Assembly: GCF_015155755.1 (NCBI RefSeq)
Contig: NZ_VWPI01000022.1
Location: forward strand, 1-56,811
Origin: Komagataeibacter sp. FXV3
Lineage (GTDB): Bacteria; Pseudomonadota; Alphaproteobacteria; Acetobacterales; Acetobacteraceae
DNA length: 56,811 bases
Direction: 5' to 3'
The notes under the pieces are model-generated. The model made no database searches. It was not told where the DNA came from and saw nothing but the letters and a program-made list of their open reading frames with translations. Both the position numbers and the translations under genes were made by a program. This document shows positions 42,199 through 50,717 of the stretch, one piece after another (within the stretch, counting starts at the first letter, position 1; every line of letters begins with the position of its first letter).

Positions 42199-43164
42199 TC
42201 ATGTGGGTCTGGTGTGCGTCCCGTCCTGCGGTGGGGGCGGAGCATCGACCGGCATGCAGCCTTCGGGCGGGTTTTCGCGCAGGAAGCGGGCAAATTCGTC
42301 AAATGCCGGGCCGCGTGGGTCGGACGTGCGCCAGACAAGCCCGATCGTGCGACCCGCGCCGGGCAGGGGGGTTACGGTTATCAACCCGTCCCATTCGCCC
42401 CGGTGGCGCAGCGCAAGACGGGGGATCAGGGAATATCCCTCACCCGCGCCAATCATGTGCCACAGCATTTCAAGGCTGGTGGCCAGGCGCGACGGGTCAC
42501 GCTGTGGCGACATGCCACACAGCGCCAGCGCCTGATCGCGCAGGCAGTGCCCGTCTTCCAGCAAAAGCAGGTCCGGCCCCTTCAGGTCCGGCATCGTCAG
42601 CGCCCTGCGCCGGGCCAGGAGGTGGCTGGCGGGAAAGGCGGCCAGAAACGGTTCGCGGAACAGGGGCGCACACTGGAATCCTTCATCGCTGACTGGCAGG
42701 GCCGCGAACACCACATCCAGTTCATCATGCCGCAGCATCCGCAGCATGGTATCCGTCAGGCTGTCGGTCAGCTGCAGCTTCAGTTGCGGATAGGCCCGTC
42801 GCAGCAGGGGCAGCAGGTCAGGCACGTAATAGGGGCCAAGGGTTGCAATGATCCCCATGCGCACCACGCCTTCCAGCGGGCCGGTGCGCGCACGCGCGGC
42901 CTCGATCATGGCGCGGGCGGCGGCCAGCACGTCGCGCCCCATCGCGATCAGGCGCGCGCCATCGGGTGTGACCGTTACATGGCGACGCGTGCGTTCGAAC
43001 AGGACCACACCCAGCAGCGATTCCAGCTTGCGCACCTGTTCCGACAGGCCGCCCTGGCTTACGCCACAGCGTTCCGCCGCACGGGAGAAGTTGCGCAGGT
43101 CATCCACCGCCACCACATATTCGATGTCGCGCAGCGACAGGCCCGAAAGAGGAATATAATTCAT
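42199..43164 (-). CDS. oxyR: OxyR-type LysR regulator of peroxide response
   Basis: 321 residues. Winged helix: LSLRDIEYVVAVDDLRNFSRAAERCGVSQGGLSEQVRKLE. The redox pair is conserved: EDGHCLRDQALALC places Cys207 and Cys216 nine apart, as C199 and C208 in E. coli OxyR, which form a disulfide on peroxide exposure. The C-terminus is about 15 residues longer than usual (Pro-rich, VDAPPPPQDGTHTRPT). ATG 43164 lacks a ribosome site and abuts a palindrome; the first nine residues before LSLRDIEY are extra compared with E. coli. Divergent from ahpC, its classic target. Confidence 0.93.
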   Translation of the reverse strand: MNYIPLSGLSLRDIEYVVAVDDLRNFSRAAERCGVSQGGLSEQVRKLESLLGVVLFERTRRHVTVTPDGARLIAMGRDVLAAARAMIEAARARTGPLEGVVRMGIIATLGPYYVPDLLPLLRRAYPQLKLQLTDSLTDTMLRMLRHDELDVVFAALPVSDEGFQCAPLFREPFLAAFPASHLLARRRALTMPDLKGPDLLLLEDGHCLRDQALALCGMSPQRDPSRLATSLEMLWHMIGAGEGYSLIPRLALRHRGEWDGLITVTPLPGAGRTIGLVWRTSDPRGPAFDEFARFLRENPPEGCMPVDAPPPPQDGTHTRPT

Positions 43165-43308
43165 ATCTATAGATAGGACCGATTTCGTGGCATTTGTAAA
43201 AAGGTTTTTCCGATCAGACCCATTGACAGAAACGGTTTCACCCCATTTCGTATTTATGGGACAGATACCCGGTCAATAACTGACAAGCCAAAGCAAGGAG
43301 CATTCCGC
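43165..43308. promoter_or_regulatory. oxyR-ahpC divergent promoter region
   Basis: ATCTATAGAT (43165-43174) is a perfect palindrome touching the oxyR start, and CTAT/ATAG words are the half-site elements of OxyR boxes. TTGACA at 43223-43228 is a consensus -35 pointing to ahpC; no good -10 lies 17 bases on (TATTTA at 43251-43256 is too far), as expected of an activator-dependent promoter. AAGGAG precedes ahpC. Confidence 0.5.
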
Positions 43309-43872
43309 ATGGCACGCATCAATTCGTCTCTGAAGCCGTTCGAGACAGACGCCTTCCACAACGGAAAGTTCATCAAGGTGAGCGATGCCGACGTGAAGGG
43401 CAAATGGTCCGTCTTTTTCTTCTATCCGGCGGATTTCACCTTCGTCTGCCCGACGGAACTGGAAGACCTGGCTGAAAATTACGAGACGTTCCAGAAGCTG
43501 GGCGTGGAAATCTACTCGGTCTCGACCGACAAGCATTTCACCCACAAGGCATGGCACGACACGTCACCGGCCATCAGCAAGATCAAGTTTGTCATGCTGG
43601 GCGACCCGACGGCCCACATCGCACGTAATTTTGATGTTTATATCGAGGAAGCGGGCGTGGCCGACCGCGGCACCTTCCTGATCGATCCGGAAGGCCGCAT
43701 CCAGTACATCGAAATCACCGCTGGCAGCGTCGGCCGCAGTGCCGCCGAACTGATCGCCAAGATCGAGGCCGCGCAGTATGTCGCGTCCCACCCTGGTGAA
43801 GTCTGCCCCGCGAAGTGGAAGGAAGGCGGCGCCACGCTGACCCCGTCGCTGGACCTCGTCGGCAAGATCTGA
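43309..43872 (+). CDS. ahpC: Alkyl hydroperoxide reductase, peroxiredoxin subunit C
   Basis: 187 residues, equal to E. coli AhpC, from ATG 43309 with AAGGAG upstream. It reduces hydrogen peroxide and organic hydroperoxides. Typical 2-Cys peroxiredoxin: peroxidatic Cys47 in [13 protein letters not shown] and resolving Cys166 in EVCPAKW, with the GGAT-type C-terminal region ([15 protein letters not shown]) of peroxide-sensitive AhpC. The oxidised enzyme is recycled by AhpF, whose gene follows after 76 bases. Cytoplasmic decamer in relatives. Regulated by the divergent OxyR. Confidence 0.97.
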   Translation: MARINSSLKPFETDAFHNGKFIKVSDADVKGKWSVFFFYPADFTFVCPTELEDLAENYETFQKLGVEIYSVSTDKHFTHKAWHDTSPAISKIKFVMLGDPTAHIARNFDVYIEEAGVADRGTFLIDPEGRIQYIEITAGSVGRSAAELIAKIEAAQYVASHPGEVCPAKWKEGGATLTPSLDLVGKI

Positions 43873-43948
43873 CGCCCATGGCCGTGGCCCGACCCTGCGG
43901 GGCCGGGCCACCCACGCCACCTTTTCCCAAAGAGCGGAGTCCATTCCC

Positions 43949-45532
43949 ATGTTGCAAGATCCCATCAAGACGCAGCTCAAGGGTTATCTGGCCAGCCTTG
44001 CGCACCCGATCGTGCTGGAGGCCAGCCTGGATGACACCCCCAAATCGCGTGAGATGCATGAACTCCTGCATGAGGTCGCCGCCCTTTCGGACAAGGTGCA
44101 GGTGTCCGAGACAGGGCAGGCCACCCGGCGGCCCAGTTTCGTCATCCGCCGTGATGGCGCGAAAACGGGGGTGACGTTCGCCGCCATCCCGCTGGGGCAT
44201 GAATTCACCTCCTTCGTGCTGGCGATGCTGCAGGTCGGTGGTCACGCGCCAAAGATCCCCGATGATGTGGCCGCCCAGATCCGCGCCCTGCCGGGACCAT
44301 ACAATTTCGAAACCTATGTCGCCCTGTCGTGCCAGAACTGCCCCGATGTGGTGCAGGCACTCAATGCGATGTGCGTGCTGAACCCCAACATCCATAACGT
44401 CACGATCGACGGGGCGCTGTTCCCTGATGAAGTCGCGGCGCGCAACATCATGTCCGTGCCGCAGGTTTACCTGAATGGTGAACTGTTCGAGACGGGACGC
44501 ATGGAAATCGAACAGATCCTGGCGAAACTGGATGCTGACGCCCCACGCCGGGCCGCGGAAAAGCTGAAGGATGTCGCGCCGTTTGATGTCCTGATTATCG
44601 GGGAAGGCCCCGCTGGCGCATCGGCTGCGGTCTATGCCGCGCGCAAGGGGCTGCGTACGGGATTGCTGGGCGACCGCTTTGGCGGGCAGGTCATGGATAC
44701 CGCCGGGATCGAGAATTTCATCTCCATTCCCGAAACCGATGGCCCGAAGCTGGCGGCGGCGCTGGAGGCGCATGTCCGTCAGTATGATGTGGACATCATT
44801 TCCGGCCAGCGTGCCAAGGAACTGTTCCCCGCCACCCAGCCCGGCGGCCTGCATGGCGTCGTGCTGGAAAGTGGCGCGATCCTGCATTCCCGCACGGTCA
44901 TACTGGCCACTGGCGCACACTGGCGGCATCTGGGCGTACCGGGTGAGGAGGAATACCGCAACAGGGGCGTCGCCTACTGCCCGCATTGCGATGGCCCCTT
45001 CTACAAGGGCAAGCGCGTGGCCGTGGCGGGCGGTGGCAATAGCGGGGTGGAAGCGGCCATCGATCTGGCCGGTATCGTGGCCCACGTGACATTGCTGCAG
45101 CGCGGATCACACCTGAAGGCGGACAAGGTATTGCAGGACAAGCTGCATACGCTGTCCAATGTCACGGTCCTGACCGAGGCCCTGACCACGCGGATCGAAG
45201 GCAATGATCATAATGTGACCGGCCTGACCTATCGCGGTGGCGATGGTGCGGACCACCATATTGATCTGGAGGGCGTGTTCGTGCAGATCGGCCTGCTGCC
45301 CAACACGGGCTGGCTGGAGGGCACGCTGAAACTGAACGACTTTGGGGAAATCATGGTCAATGACCATGGTGCCACCTCGATCCCCGGTGTGTTTGCGGCG
45401 GGCGATGCAACAACCACGCCTTACAAGCAGATCGTCATTGCCATAGGCGAAGGCGCGAAGTCTGCGCTATCTGCCTTTGATTACCTGATCCGCGTACCCG
45501 CGCCTGCACCGGAAAAGCTGGTTACGGCCTGA
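43949..45532 (+). CDS. ahpF: Alkyl hydroperoxide reductase subunit F
   Basis: 527 residues from ATG 43949 (CGGAG upstream). It passes electrons from NADH through FAD to AhpC. Residues 1-200 are the two thioredoxin-like folds with the redox centre CQNC (Cys128, Cys131). The thioredoxin-reductase-like part has the FAD motif [19 protein letters not shown] (Glu replacing the usual Gly in GxGPAG), the NAD motif [14 protein letters not shown] and the second centre CPHC (Cys344, Cys347). [15 protein letters not shown] closes the flavin site. Repeat copy e follows the stop and may end the ahpCF transcript. Confidence 0.97.
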   Translation: MLQDPIKTQLKGYLASLAHPIVLEASLDDTPKSREMHELLHEVAALSDKVQVSETGQATRRPSFVIRRDGAKTGVTFAAIPLGHEFTSFVLAMLQVGGHAPKIPDDVAAQIRALPGPYNFETYVALSCQNCPDVVQALNAMCVLNPNIHNVTIDGALFPDEVAARNIMSVPQVYLNGELFETGRMEIEQILAKLDADAPRRAAEKLKDVAPFDVLIIGEGPAGASAAVYAARKGLRTGLLGDRFGGQVMDTAGIENFISIPETDGPKLAAALEAHVRQYDVDIISGQRAKELFPATQPGGLHGVVLESGAILHSRTVILATGAHWRHLGVPGEEEYRNRGVAYCPHCDGPFYKGKRVAVAGGGNSGVEAAIDLAGIVAHVTLLQRGSHLKADKVLQDKLHTLSNVTVLTEALTTRIEGNDHNVTGLTYRGGDGADHHIDLEGVFVQIGLLPNTGWLEGTLKLNDFGEIMVNDHGATSIPGVFAAGDATTTPYKQIVIAIGEGAKSALSAFDYLIRVPAPAPEKLVTA

Positions 45533-45554
45533 CATCCGGCCCATCTGCAGGGTA

Positions 45555-45652
45555 ATGAAAGTTTTTGGGCGCCGCCTTTTTGAAAAAAGGCGGCGTTCTT
45601 CGAAGCTCTTTGAAAAAAGCTTCACCAGAAACTTCTTTATGGTTTGTCAGGT
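45555..45652 (-). repeat. Dispersed two-hairpin repeat, copy e (reverse core)
   Basis: GAAAGTTTTTGGGCGCC, then CGCCGCCTTTTT with AAAAAAGGCGGCG, then CGAAGCTCTTTGAAAAAAGC and TTCACCAGAAACTTCTTTAT. It follows ahpF. Both stems are intact, so it would fold into two adjacent hairpins. Confidence 0.85.
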
Positions 45653-45684
45653 ATTGACATGTGCAGATGCCACGCAACCCGGAC

Positions 45685-45750
45685 GCCTTCATGCCGTTCT
45701 GCACGCACAGGCGGCATGAAGGCGGCGTTGGCCGGTTAGGGTGCAACGCC
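45685..45750 (+). promoter_or_regulatory. Tandem long hairpins in the leader of the aldehyde dehydrogenase gene
   Basis: GCCTTCATGCCG (45685-45696) pairs perfectly with CGGCATGAAGGC (45712-45723), and directly after it GGCGTTG (45724-45730) pairs with CAACGCC (45744-45750). No T-run follows. The pair ends 49 bases before the start codon and could be a structured mRNA leader or a small RNA. Confidence 0.5.
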
Positions 45751-45799
45751 ACCGCATGGACCACGCCTGTTGCCTCAAGATCCGGATGGAGACAGGCCA

Positions 45800-47191
45800 A
45801 TGGCGTACAAGACAGTCAATCCGTTTACCAATGAGACCATTGCAACATTCCCCGACCTGACGGACACGGAACTGGCGCAGAAGCTGGACCGCGCCCAGGC
45901 GACGTACAGGGAATGGTCGAAACTGCCCTTTGCCAGACGCGCGGCCATTGTAGGCAAGGCCGCCGATCTGCTGCGCACGCAGAAAGACAGGTATGCCCGC
46001 CTGCTGACGCTGGAAATGGGCAAGCTGTACCGTGAAAGTCTGGCGGAGGTCGAACTGTCCGCTGATATCCTGCAATATTATGCCGATAATGCCGAAACCT
46101 TCCTTGCCCCGCAGAAGCTGAAGGAAAAAAGCGGGCGCGGGGATCAGGCCATGGTGGTCAGCCAGCCACTGGGCATCCTGTTCGCCATCGAGCCATGGAA
46201 CTTTCCCTATTACCAGCTTGCCCGCGTGGTGGGGCCACAGTTCATGGCGGGCAATGTGGTGGTGGTGAAGCATGCGTCCAACGTGCCGCAGGCGGCAGCC
46301 GCGTTTGAACAGTTGTTCCGTGATGCCGGTGCCCCCGAAGGGCTTTATACCAACCTGTACGCCACCCGCGACCAGTTGGGCAGGATCATTGCCGATGACC
46401 GCGTGATTGGCGTCGCCCTGACCGGTAGCGAGGGGGCAGGGGCCATCGTGGCGTCACAGGCAGGCAAGGCGCTGAAAAAGACCACCATGGAACTGGGCGG
46501 TAGTGACGCCTTCATCGTGCTGGAAGATGCCGACCTTGAAAAATCCGTGAAATGGGCGGTCTGGGGGCGCATGAACAACGGTGGCCAGTGCTGCGTTGCA
46601 GCCAAGCGCATTATTGTGGCCGACCCGATTGCCGATGCCTTTCTGGACCGGTTTGCGACCGAACTGGGCAAACTCGTCCCCGGGGACCCGATGGATGAAA
46701 AAAGCGGTGTCCCGCCCCTGTCATCACAGGGGGCGGCCGATCAGTTGAATGAACAGGTGGAACTGGCGGTCAAGAACGGTGCCAAGGTCATGCGCGTCGG
46801 CCCCACGCCCCCCAACCGGGGTGCGTTCGTACAGACCAGCATCCTGACCGATATCACGCCCGATAACCCGGTTTTCCATCAGGAACTGTTCGGGCCGGTC
46901 GCCATGTTCTTCCGTGTGCGCGATGAAGATGAGGCCATCGCCCTGGCCAATGACAACCCGTACGGGCTGGGCGGTTCGGTTTTTACGTCGGATACGGCGC
47001 GGGGCATCCGGGTGGCGGAACAGATCGAGACGGGCATGGTCTATGTCAACCATCCCACATGGACGACATCCGACCTGCCCTTTGGCGGGGTCAAGCGGTC
47101 GGGGTTCGGGCGTGAACTGTCCTCCATGGGCATACAGGAATTCGTCAACAAGAAACTGATTGACGTCGTGCCGATTGATGCTGGTCCGTAA
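45800..47191 (+). CDS. NAD(P)-dependent aldehyde dehydrogenase, succinate-semialdehyde type
   Basis: 463 residues from ATG 45800 (GGAGA upstream). Start motif YKTVNPFTNETIATFP and the short length fit the GabD/SSADH branch common in proteobacteria. Conserved sites: oxyanion Asn in IEPWNFPYYQLA, the cofactor motif ALTGSEGAGAIVA, general base Glu231 (MELGGSDAF) and nucleophile Cys265 (GGQCCVAAKR), and ELFGPVAMFFRV. It oxidises an aldehyde, probably succinate semialdehyde, to the acid; the exact substrate cannot be read. It stands alone, between repeat copies e and f, with an unusual hairpin leader. Confidence 0.9.
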   Translation: MAYKTVNPFTNETIATFPDLTDTELAQKLDRAQATYREWSKLPFARRAAIVGKAADLLRTQKDRYARLLTLEMGKLYRESLAEVELSADILQYYADNAETFLAPQKLKEKSGRGDQAMVVSQPLGILFAIEPWNFPYYQLARVVGPQFMAGNVVVVKHASNVPQAAAAFEQLFRDAGAPEGLYTNLYATRDQLGRIIADDRVIGVALTGSEGAGAIVASQAGKALKKTTMELGGSDAFIVLEDADLEKSVKWAVWGRMNNGGQCCVAAKRIIVADPIADAFLDRFATELGKLVPGDPMDEKSGVPPLSSQGAADQLNEQVELAVKNGAKVMRVGPTPPNRGAFVQTSILTDITPDNPVFHQELFGPVAMFFRVRDEDEAIALANDNPYGLGGSVFTSDTARGIRVAEQIETGMVYVNHPTWTTSDLPFGGVKRSGFGRELSSMGIQEFVNKKLIDVVPIDAGP

Positions 47192-47195
47192 ACCG

Positions 47196-47303
47196 GTTGA
47201 AAGAAGTTTTTGGTCAGGCTCTTTTCAGAAAGCTTCAGGGAACGCCGCCTTTTTGGAAAAAGGCGGCGCCCAAGGACTTTTTATTTTCGAACGGTCTTTT
47301 ATG
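47196..47303 (+). repeat. Dispersed two-hairpin repeat, copy f (forward core)
   Basis: GAAAGAAGTTTTTGGTC, AGGCTCTTTTCAGAAAGC, then CGCCGCCTTTTTGG with AAAAAGGCGGCGCCC and AAGGACTTTTTATTTTC. It lies between the convergent aldehyde dehydrogenase and glycoside hydrolase genes. Confidence 0.85.
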
Positions 47304-47317
47304 CAGTCAAAAACACA

Positions 47318-48892
47318 CTACGACGGGTTGGCCGGGGCCGCCGGTTCGCGTGCGGTATCACTGGTCGGTGCCGTCGTGGGGGATTGCGGGGCAAGTTGCG
47401 AAGTCCGTGTATCGGGCCGGTCCATTTTTGCAATGGCGGTCCGGGCGGGCAGCCATCCCCCTTCAAACCCGGCGCGTTCCAGCCCGGCGCGGACATAGGG
47501 GTTGCGCTTCATCACGTTCCACACCAGCCCGCTGCGCCAGTTTTCGATCATGAGCAGGATCGGACCCTGATCGATGCCCAGATATTCCCGATCGGTCCAG
47601 AAGGTCTGCCCGTTGCGGAAACTGGGGTTGAACGCGTCCACGAAACCATAACGCCCATAAATGTTCTGCCCGTACCGGTTTCTCATGTTCCGCAGCGTCG
47701 GCAGCACGATTTCAGGTGCGAATGCAATGGATCCGGCAGCGGCGGTGGGGGCTATGGTGCCATCATCCTGCGTATAGTCGCGGCCCGCGCCACGGGCGGA
47801 ATAGGACAGGAAATGCCGTGACTGCCCATCAATCTGCCGGGTCACGTCACCGGGGCCGTCACAGGCGGTCAGGCCCCACATCGTTGCACTGTAATCCTGC
47901 CACTTGCCGGGATTGGCAATGGCATAGGCCCGCTGGGCATAGACGGCACGCCGGCTGTTTTCAAAGTAATCGATCTGCTTTTCCCGCGCCCATGCGTCCT
48001 GCATACCGCGGAAATCGATCCACGCATGGGTGTACTGGTGGCCGAACAGCGGCGCGAAGTTCAGGAAGGTCTGGCCATAATAATCGCCCCAGCGCTGGTT
48101 GTTGGTGGCCAGCCACGCCTGCCACGATACGGGTGCCAGCGCATGGGTGGGGGAACCAAGGCCCAGGATATAGGCCATCATCCCTTCGCTATAGCCTTCC
48201 CAGTAGCTGGGGATGAAGCCGTGTTCGGGACTCCATCCCATGCTCAGCCGGTTGTCGGGGCGGGTCATCCACTGCCAGTTGACGCGTTTGTACAGCTGGT
48301 CCGCCAGGTTGCGGATCTCGGTTTCGCGTGGTGTGGAGCGATCGTAGTAGGACTGGGCGAACAGCACGCCCTGCATCAGAAGTGCGGTGTCAATGCTGGA
48401 CAGTTCGATATCGTGATTGAACCGCAGGCCCGTTCCCTTGTTGAGGAAGTGGTAGTAAAACCCCTGATAACCCATCGCCCCGTCTGCCGTATCATTCTGC
48501 GGTCCATCCAGAAGGTCGTGCAGGGTGGCCAGCGTCCGCGTTACGGCCTGCGTGCGGGTGATATAGCCCCGGCTGGCCCCGATACCATAGGCCGTCAGCC
48601 CGAAGCCGATGGAGGCCACGCTGCTCAATGTCTGCGGTGACGGATAACGGTCAGGCACCAGCCCCGTTTTTGCATCCCCCGCATCCCAGAACCAGCGGAA
48701 GGTCCGGCGTTCCAGATCATCCACAAGGGCACTATCTGCCTCACCGGGGGATACTTGGGGAACGGACGGGCTTGCCGCCGCGTGGCCTGCACCATTATCG
48801 ACAGCATATGCGGACAGGCCGGGAGAGGATACGGCAAGGATCAGGGCTGACAGGAAGGCACGCGCGTGTCTTCCCCTTGGTCCAGAATGCAA
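47318..48892 (-). CDS. Secreted PF10091-type glycoside hydrolase (GH144-like)
   Basis: 524 residues from TTG 48892, chosen because GGGAGA lies upstream and the residues that follow (FLSALILAVSSPGLSAYA) form a signal peptide cut near residue 30. The catalytic (alpha/alpha)6 part opens with LVDDLERRTFRWFWDAGDAKTGLVPDRYPSP and contains SVASIGFGLTAYGIG, ELSSIDTALLMQGVLFAQ, WSPEHGFIPSYWEGYSEGMMAYILGLGSP and EYLGIDQGPILLMIENWRSGLVW. These are typical of proteins annotated as putative glucoamylase; characterised relatives cut beta-1,2-glucan or similar. The C-terminal 35 residues are Ala/Pro/Thr-rich. Probably periplasmic. Substrate not certain. Confidence 0.82.
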   Translation of the reverse strand: MHSGPRGRHARAFLSALILAVSSPGLSAYAVDNGAGHAAASPSVPQVSPGEADSALVDDLERRTFRWFWDAGDAKTGLVPDRYPSPQTLSSVASIGFGLTAYGIGASRGYITRTQAVTRTLATLHDLLDGPQNDTADGAMGYQGFYYHFLNKGTGLRFNHDIELSSIDTALLMQGVLFAQSYYDRSTPRETEIRNLADQLYKRVNWQWMTRPDNRLSMGWSPEHGFIPSYWEGYSEGMMAYILGLGSPTHALAPVSWQAWLATNNQRWGDYYGQTFLNFAPLFGHQYTHAWIDFRGMQDAWAREKQIDYFENSRRAVYAQRAYAIANPGKWQDYSATMWGLTACDGPGDVTRQIDGQSRHFLSYSARGAGRDYTQDDGTIAPTAAAGSIAFAPEIVLPTLRNMRNRYGQNIYGRYGFVDAFNPSFRNGQTFWTDREYLGIDQGPILLMIENWRSGLVWNVMKRNPYVRAGLERAGFEGGWLPARTAIAKMDRPDTRTSQLAPQSPTTAPTSDTAREPAAPANPS

Positions 48893-49015
48893 GACTCAGT
48901 CTCCCGCCCGTGGCCGTTCAGCCCTTATGAATTCAGATCGGGACGGTGGCAATATCCACGCAGGCGCAAACAGGGGGAAGTTTCATTGCGAAGTGTAACT
49001 TATGCCTATGTAAAA

Positions 49016-49183
49016 AAGCTGTTTAAAAATAAATCATTGATAAATAAAAATAAAAGTTTTTTGGTGCCGCCTTTTTCCAAAAAGACGGTGTTTCCCAAGG
49101 CATTTTGAAAAAAGCTTCACCAAAAACTTTCTTATGATTGCAGGGCGTTCCTGGTCCGCCTGTTTCAAATATCCTCTTAAGAC
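49016..49183 (-). repeat. Dispersed two-hairpin repeat, copy g (reverse, near complete)
   Basis: About 168 bases. One end is AAGCTGTTTAAAAATAAATC, the other TTTCAAATATCCTCTTAA, the complement of TTAAGAGGATATTTGAAA. Inside are GGTGCCGCCTTTTTCC with AAAAAGACGGTG, then TTTTGAAAAAAGCTTCACC and AAAAACTTTCTTATGATTGC. It lies between the glycoside hydrolase and outer-membrane factor genes and ends 17 bases before the latter's stop. Confidence 0.85.
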
Positions 49184-49199
49184 CGGCGCGACGCGTTTC

Positions 49200-50717
49200 T
49201 TAACGCCCCGCCGTCCGGGCTGCCGCGGGCGGCGGGGCAGGGGATTCCCAGCCAAGGCCAAGCGCCTTCTGCACGGCAATGTAGTCATTGGTCATGCTGG
49301 CCTGCGCCTGTGCCTGTTCGATCTGGACGCGCTGGCGTTCCACATCCAGCACGTCAATGACCGACAGGGTGCCCGCGCGCTGGCGCTGCCGTGCCAATGT
49401 CCATGACCGGTCCGACGCCCCGCGCGCATCCTGCAGTTTCAGTACATACTGGCGCTGGTGGCCATAGCGTGACAGCGCGCCTTCCGCATCCTGCAGCGCC
49501 GACAGGACAACCCCCTGGTAATGCGCAAGGGCCGCGTCACGACCGCCTTTTGCCTCACCAACGCGCGAATTGGTGCGGGCGAAGTTCAGGATGCTCCATT
49601 CCAGTGTCGGCCCGCCCATGTAGGAAAAGCTGTCGCCCGAAAAGAAACGCTGCCCGTTGGCGGCGGTGAAGCCAACCGTGCCGAACAGACTGATCTTGGG
49701 AAAATATTGCCCGATGGCCTGACCGATCTGGGCATTGTTGGCGGCAATGTCACGTTCGGCTACGCGTATGTCGGGACGTCTGCGCAACAGGTCGGCGGGA
49801 TTGCCCACGGGAACCACCGCAGGGGGCAGGGGAATGGGGACGGGTGTGGACAGTTGTGCATCAAGCTGTCCCGCCTCGCGCCCGGTCAGGGTGGCCAGTG
49901 CGTCCATATACCCGGCCTGCTGGGCCTGCATCGGGGCAATGGCGGCCTGAACCTGTGACAGCTGGCCTGAAAAGCGTTCCACATCTTCCTGTGACGCCGT
50001 GCCCTGCATGCGGCGCTGGCGGGTCAGGTCCAGCATGTTCTGCTCGATTTCAATGGTCCGCTGCATGAGCGCAAGCCGGTGCTGCACTCCGCGCAGGCTG
50101 ACGTAATTACGTCCCACATCCGCCGCCAGCCGGACCCGGGTATCGGCCAGCTGCGCCATCTGGGCCTCGCTTTGCGCGCGTGCGCCCTCATACCCGCGCC
50201 GGTTGCCGCCAAAGGGGTCGATTTCCCAGCTGGCGTCAAAACCCGCGCCATAGGAATCCGACTTGATGGCAGGCGGCAGCGACATGGCATCCGGCTGCCC
50301 ACTGCCGCCAAGGACGGATGTGATATCCCCCGTCGGCAGGCGCGTACGATCCCAGAACGCGGCCATGCCGCCACCGGGGAAGAACCCGGCAAAGCGTTCA
50401 CGCTGGGTCGCACGCGCGGTATGCAGCCGTGCCGCCGCCTGTTTCATGTCGGGGCTGTTGCGTAGCGCGGTGGTGACCAGATCCGTCAGCACCGGGTCGT
50501 TCAATCCTTCCCACCAGTGCGACAGCGGGGCCTGCGCCGTAGTCAGCGCGGGATCGGCGCGGTGGAAGGTGGCCGCGTGTTCCGCCACGGGGGCCACATG
50601 CGGCGGTCCCTTGTAATCGGGGCCTACGGAACACGCCGCAAGCACCGTGACCAGGGCAGCGCCGGCCGCAAGATGGCGGGCGTGACGAAGGGGAAGGAAA
50701 GGGGTCATGTCTGTCAT
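49200..50717 (-). CDS. Outer-membrane efflux lipoprotein (NodT/TolC family)
   Basis: 505 residues from ATG 50717. A lipoprotein signal ends at the lipobox VLAAC (about Cys29, then SVGPDYKGP, the standard opening of NodT/OprM-type factors). The rest shows the two TolC-type repeats with long coiled-coil helices: WWEGLNDPVLTDLVTTALRNSPDMKQAAARL, and PADLLRRRPDIRVAERDIAANNAQIGQAIGQYFPKISL. It forms the outer-membrane channel of the EmrA-EmrB pump encoded just upstream; its start overlaps the emrB-like stop by 4 bases. The C-terminus is a short Pro/Ala tail. Confidence 0.94.
   Translation of the reverse strand: MTDMTPFLPLRHARHLAAGAALVTVLAACSVGPDYKGPPHVAPVAEHAATFHRADPALTTAQAPLSHWWEGLNDPVLTDLVTTALRNSPDMKQAAARLHTARATQRERFAGFFPGGGMAAFWDRTRLPTGDITSVLGGSGQPDAMSLPPAIKSDSYGAGFDASWEIDPFGGNRRGYEGARAQSEAQMAQLADTRVRLAADVGRNYVSLRGVQHRLALMQRTIEIEQNMLDLTRQRRMQGTASQEDVERFSGQLSQVQAAIAPMQAQQAGYMDALATLTGREAGQLDAQLSTPVPIPLPPAVVPVGNPADLLRRRPDIRVAERDIAANNAQIGQAIGQYFPKISLFGTVGFTAANGQRFFSGDSFSYMGGPTLEWSILNFARTNSRVGEAKGGRDAALAHYQGVVLSALQDAEGALSRYGHQRQYVLKLQDARGASDRSWTLARQRQRAGTLSVIDVLDVERQRVQIEQAQAQASMTNDYIAVQKALGLGWESPAPPPAAARTAGR

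Noticed and set aside
45555-45652. Simple intrinsic terminator of ahpF
   Set aside because: The sequence does form terminator-like hairpins, but it matches the dispersed element seen eight more times, so it is annotated as a repeat with possible terminator activity.
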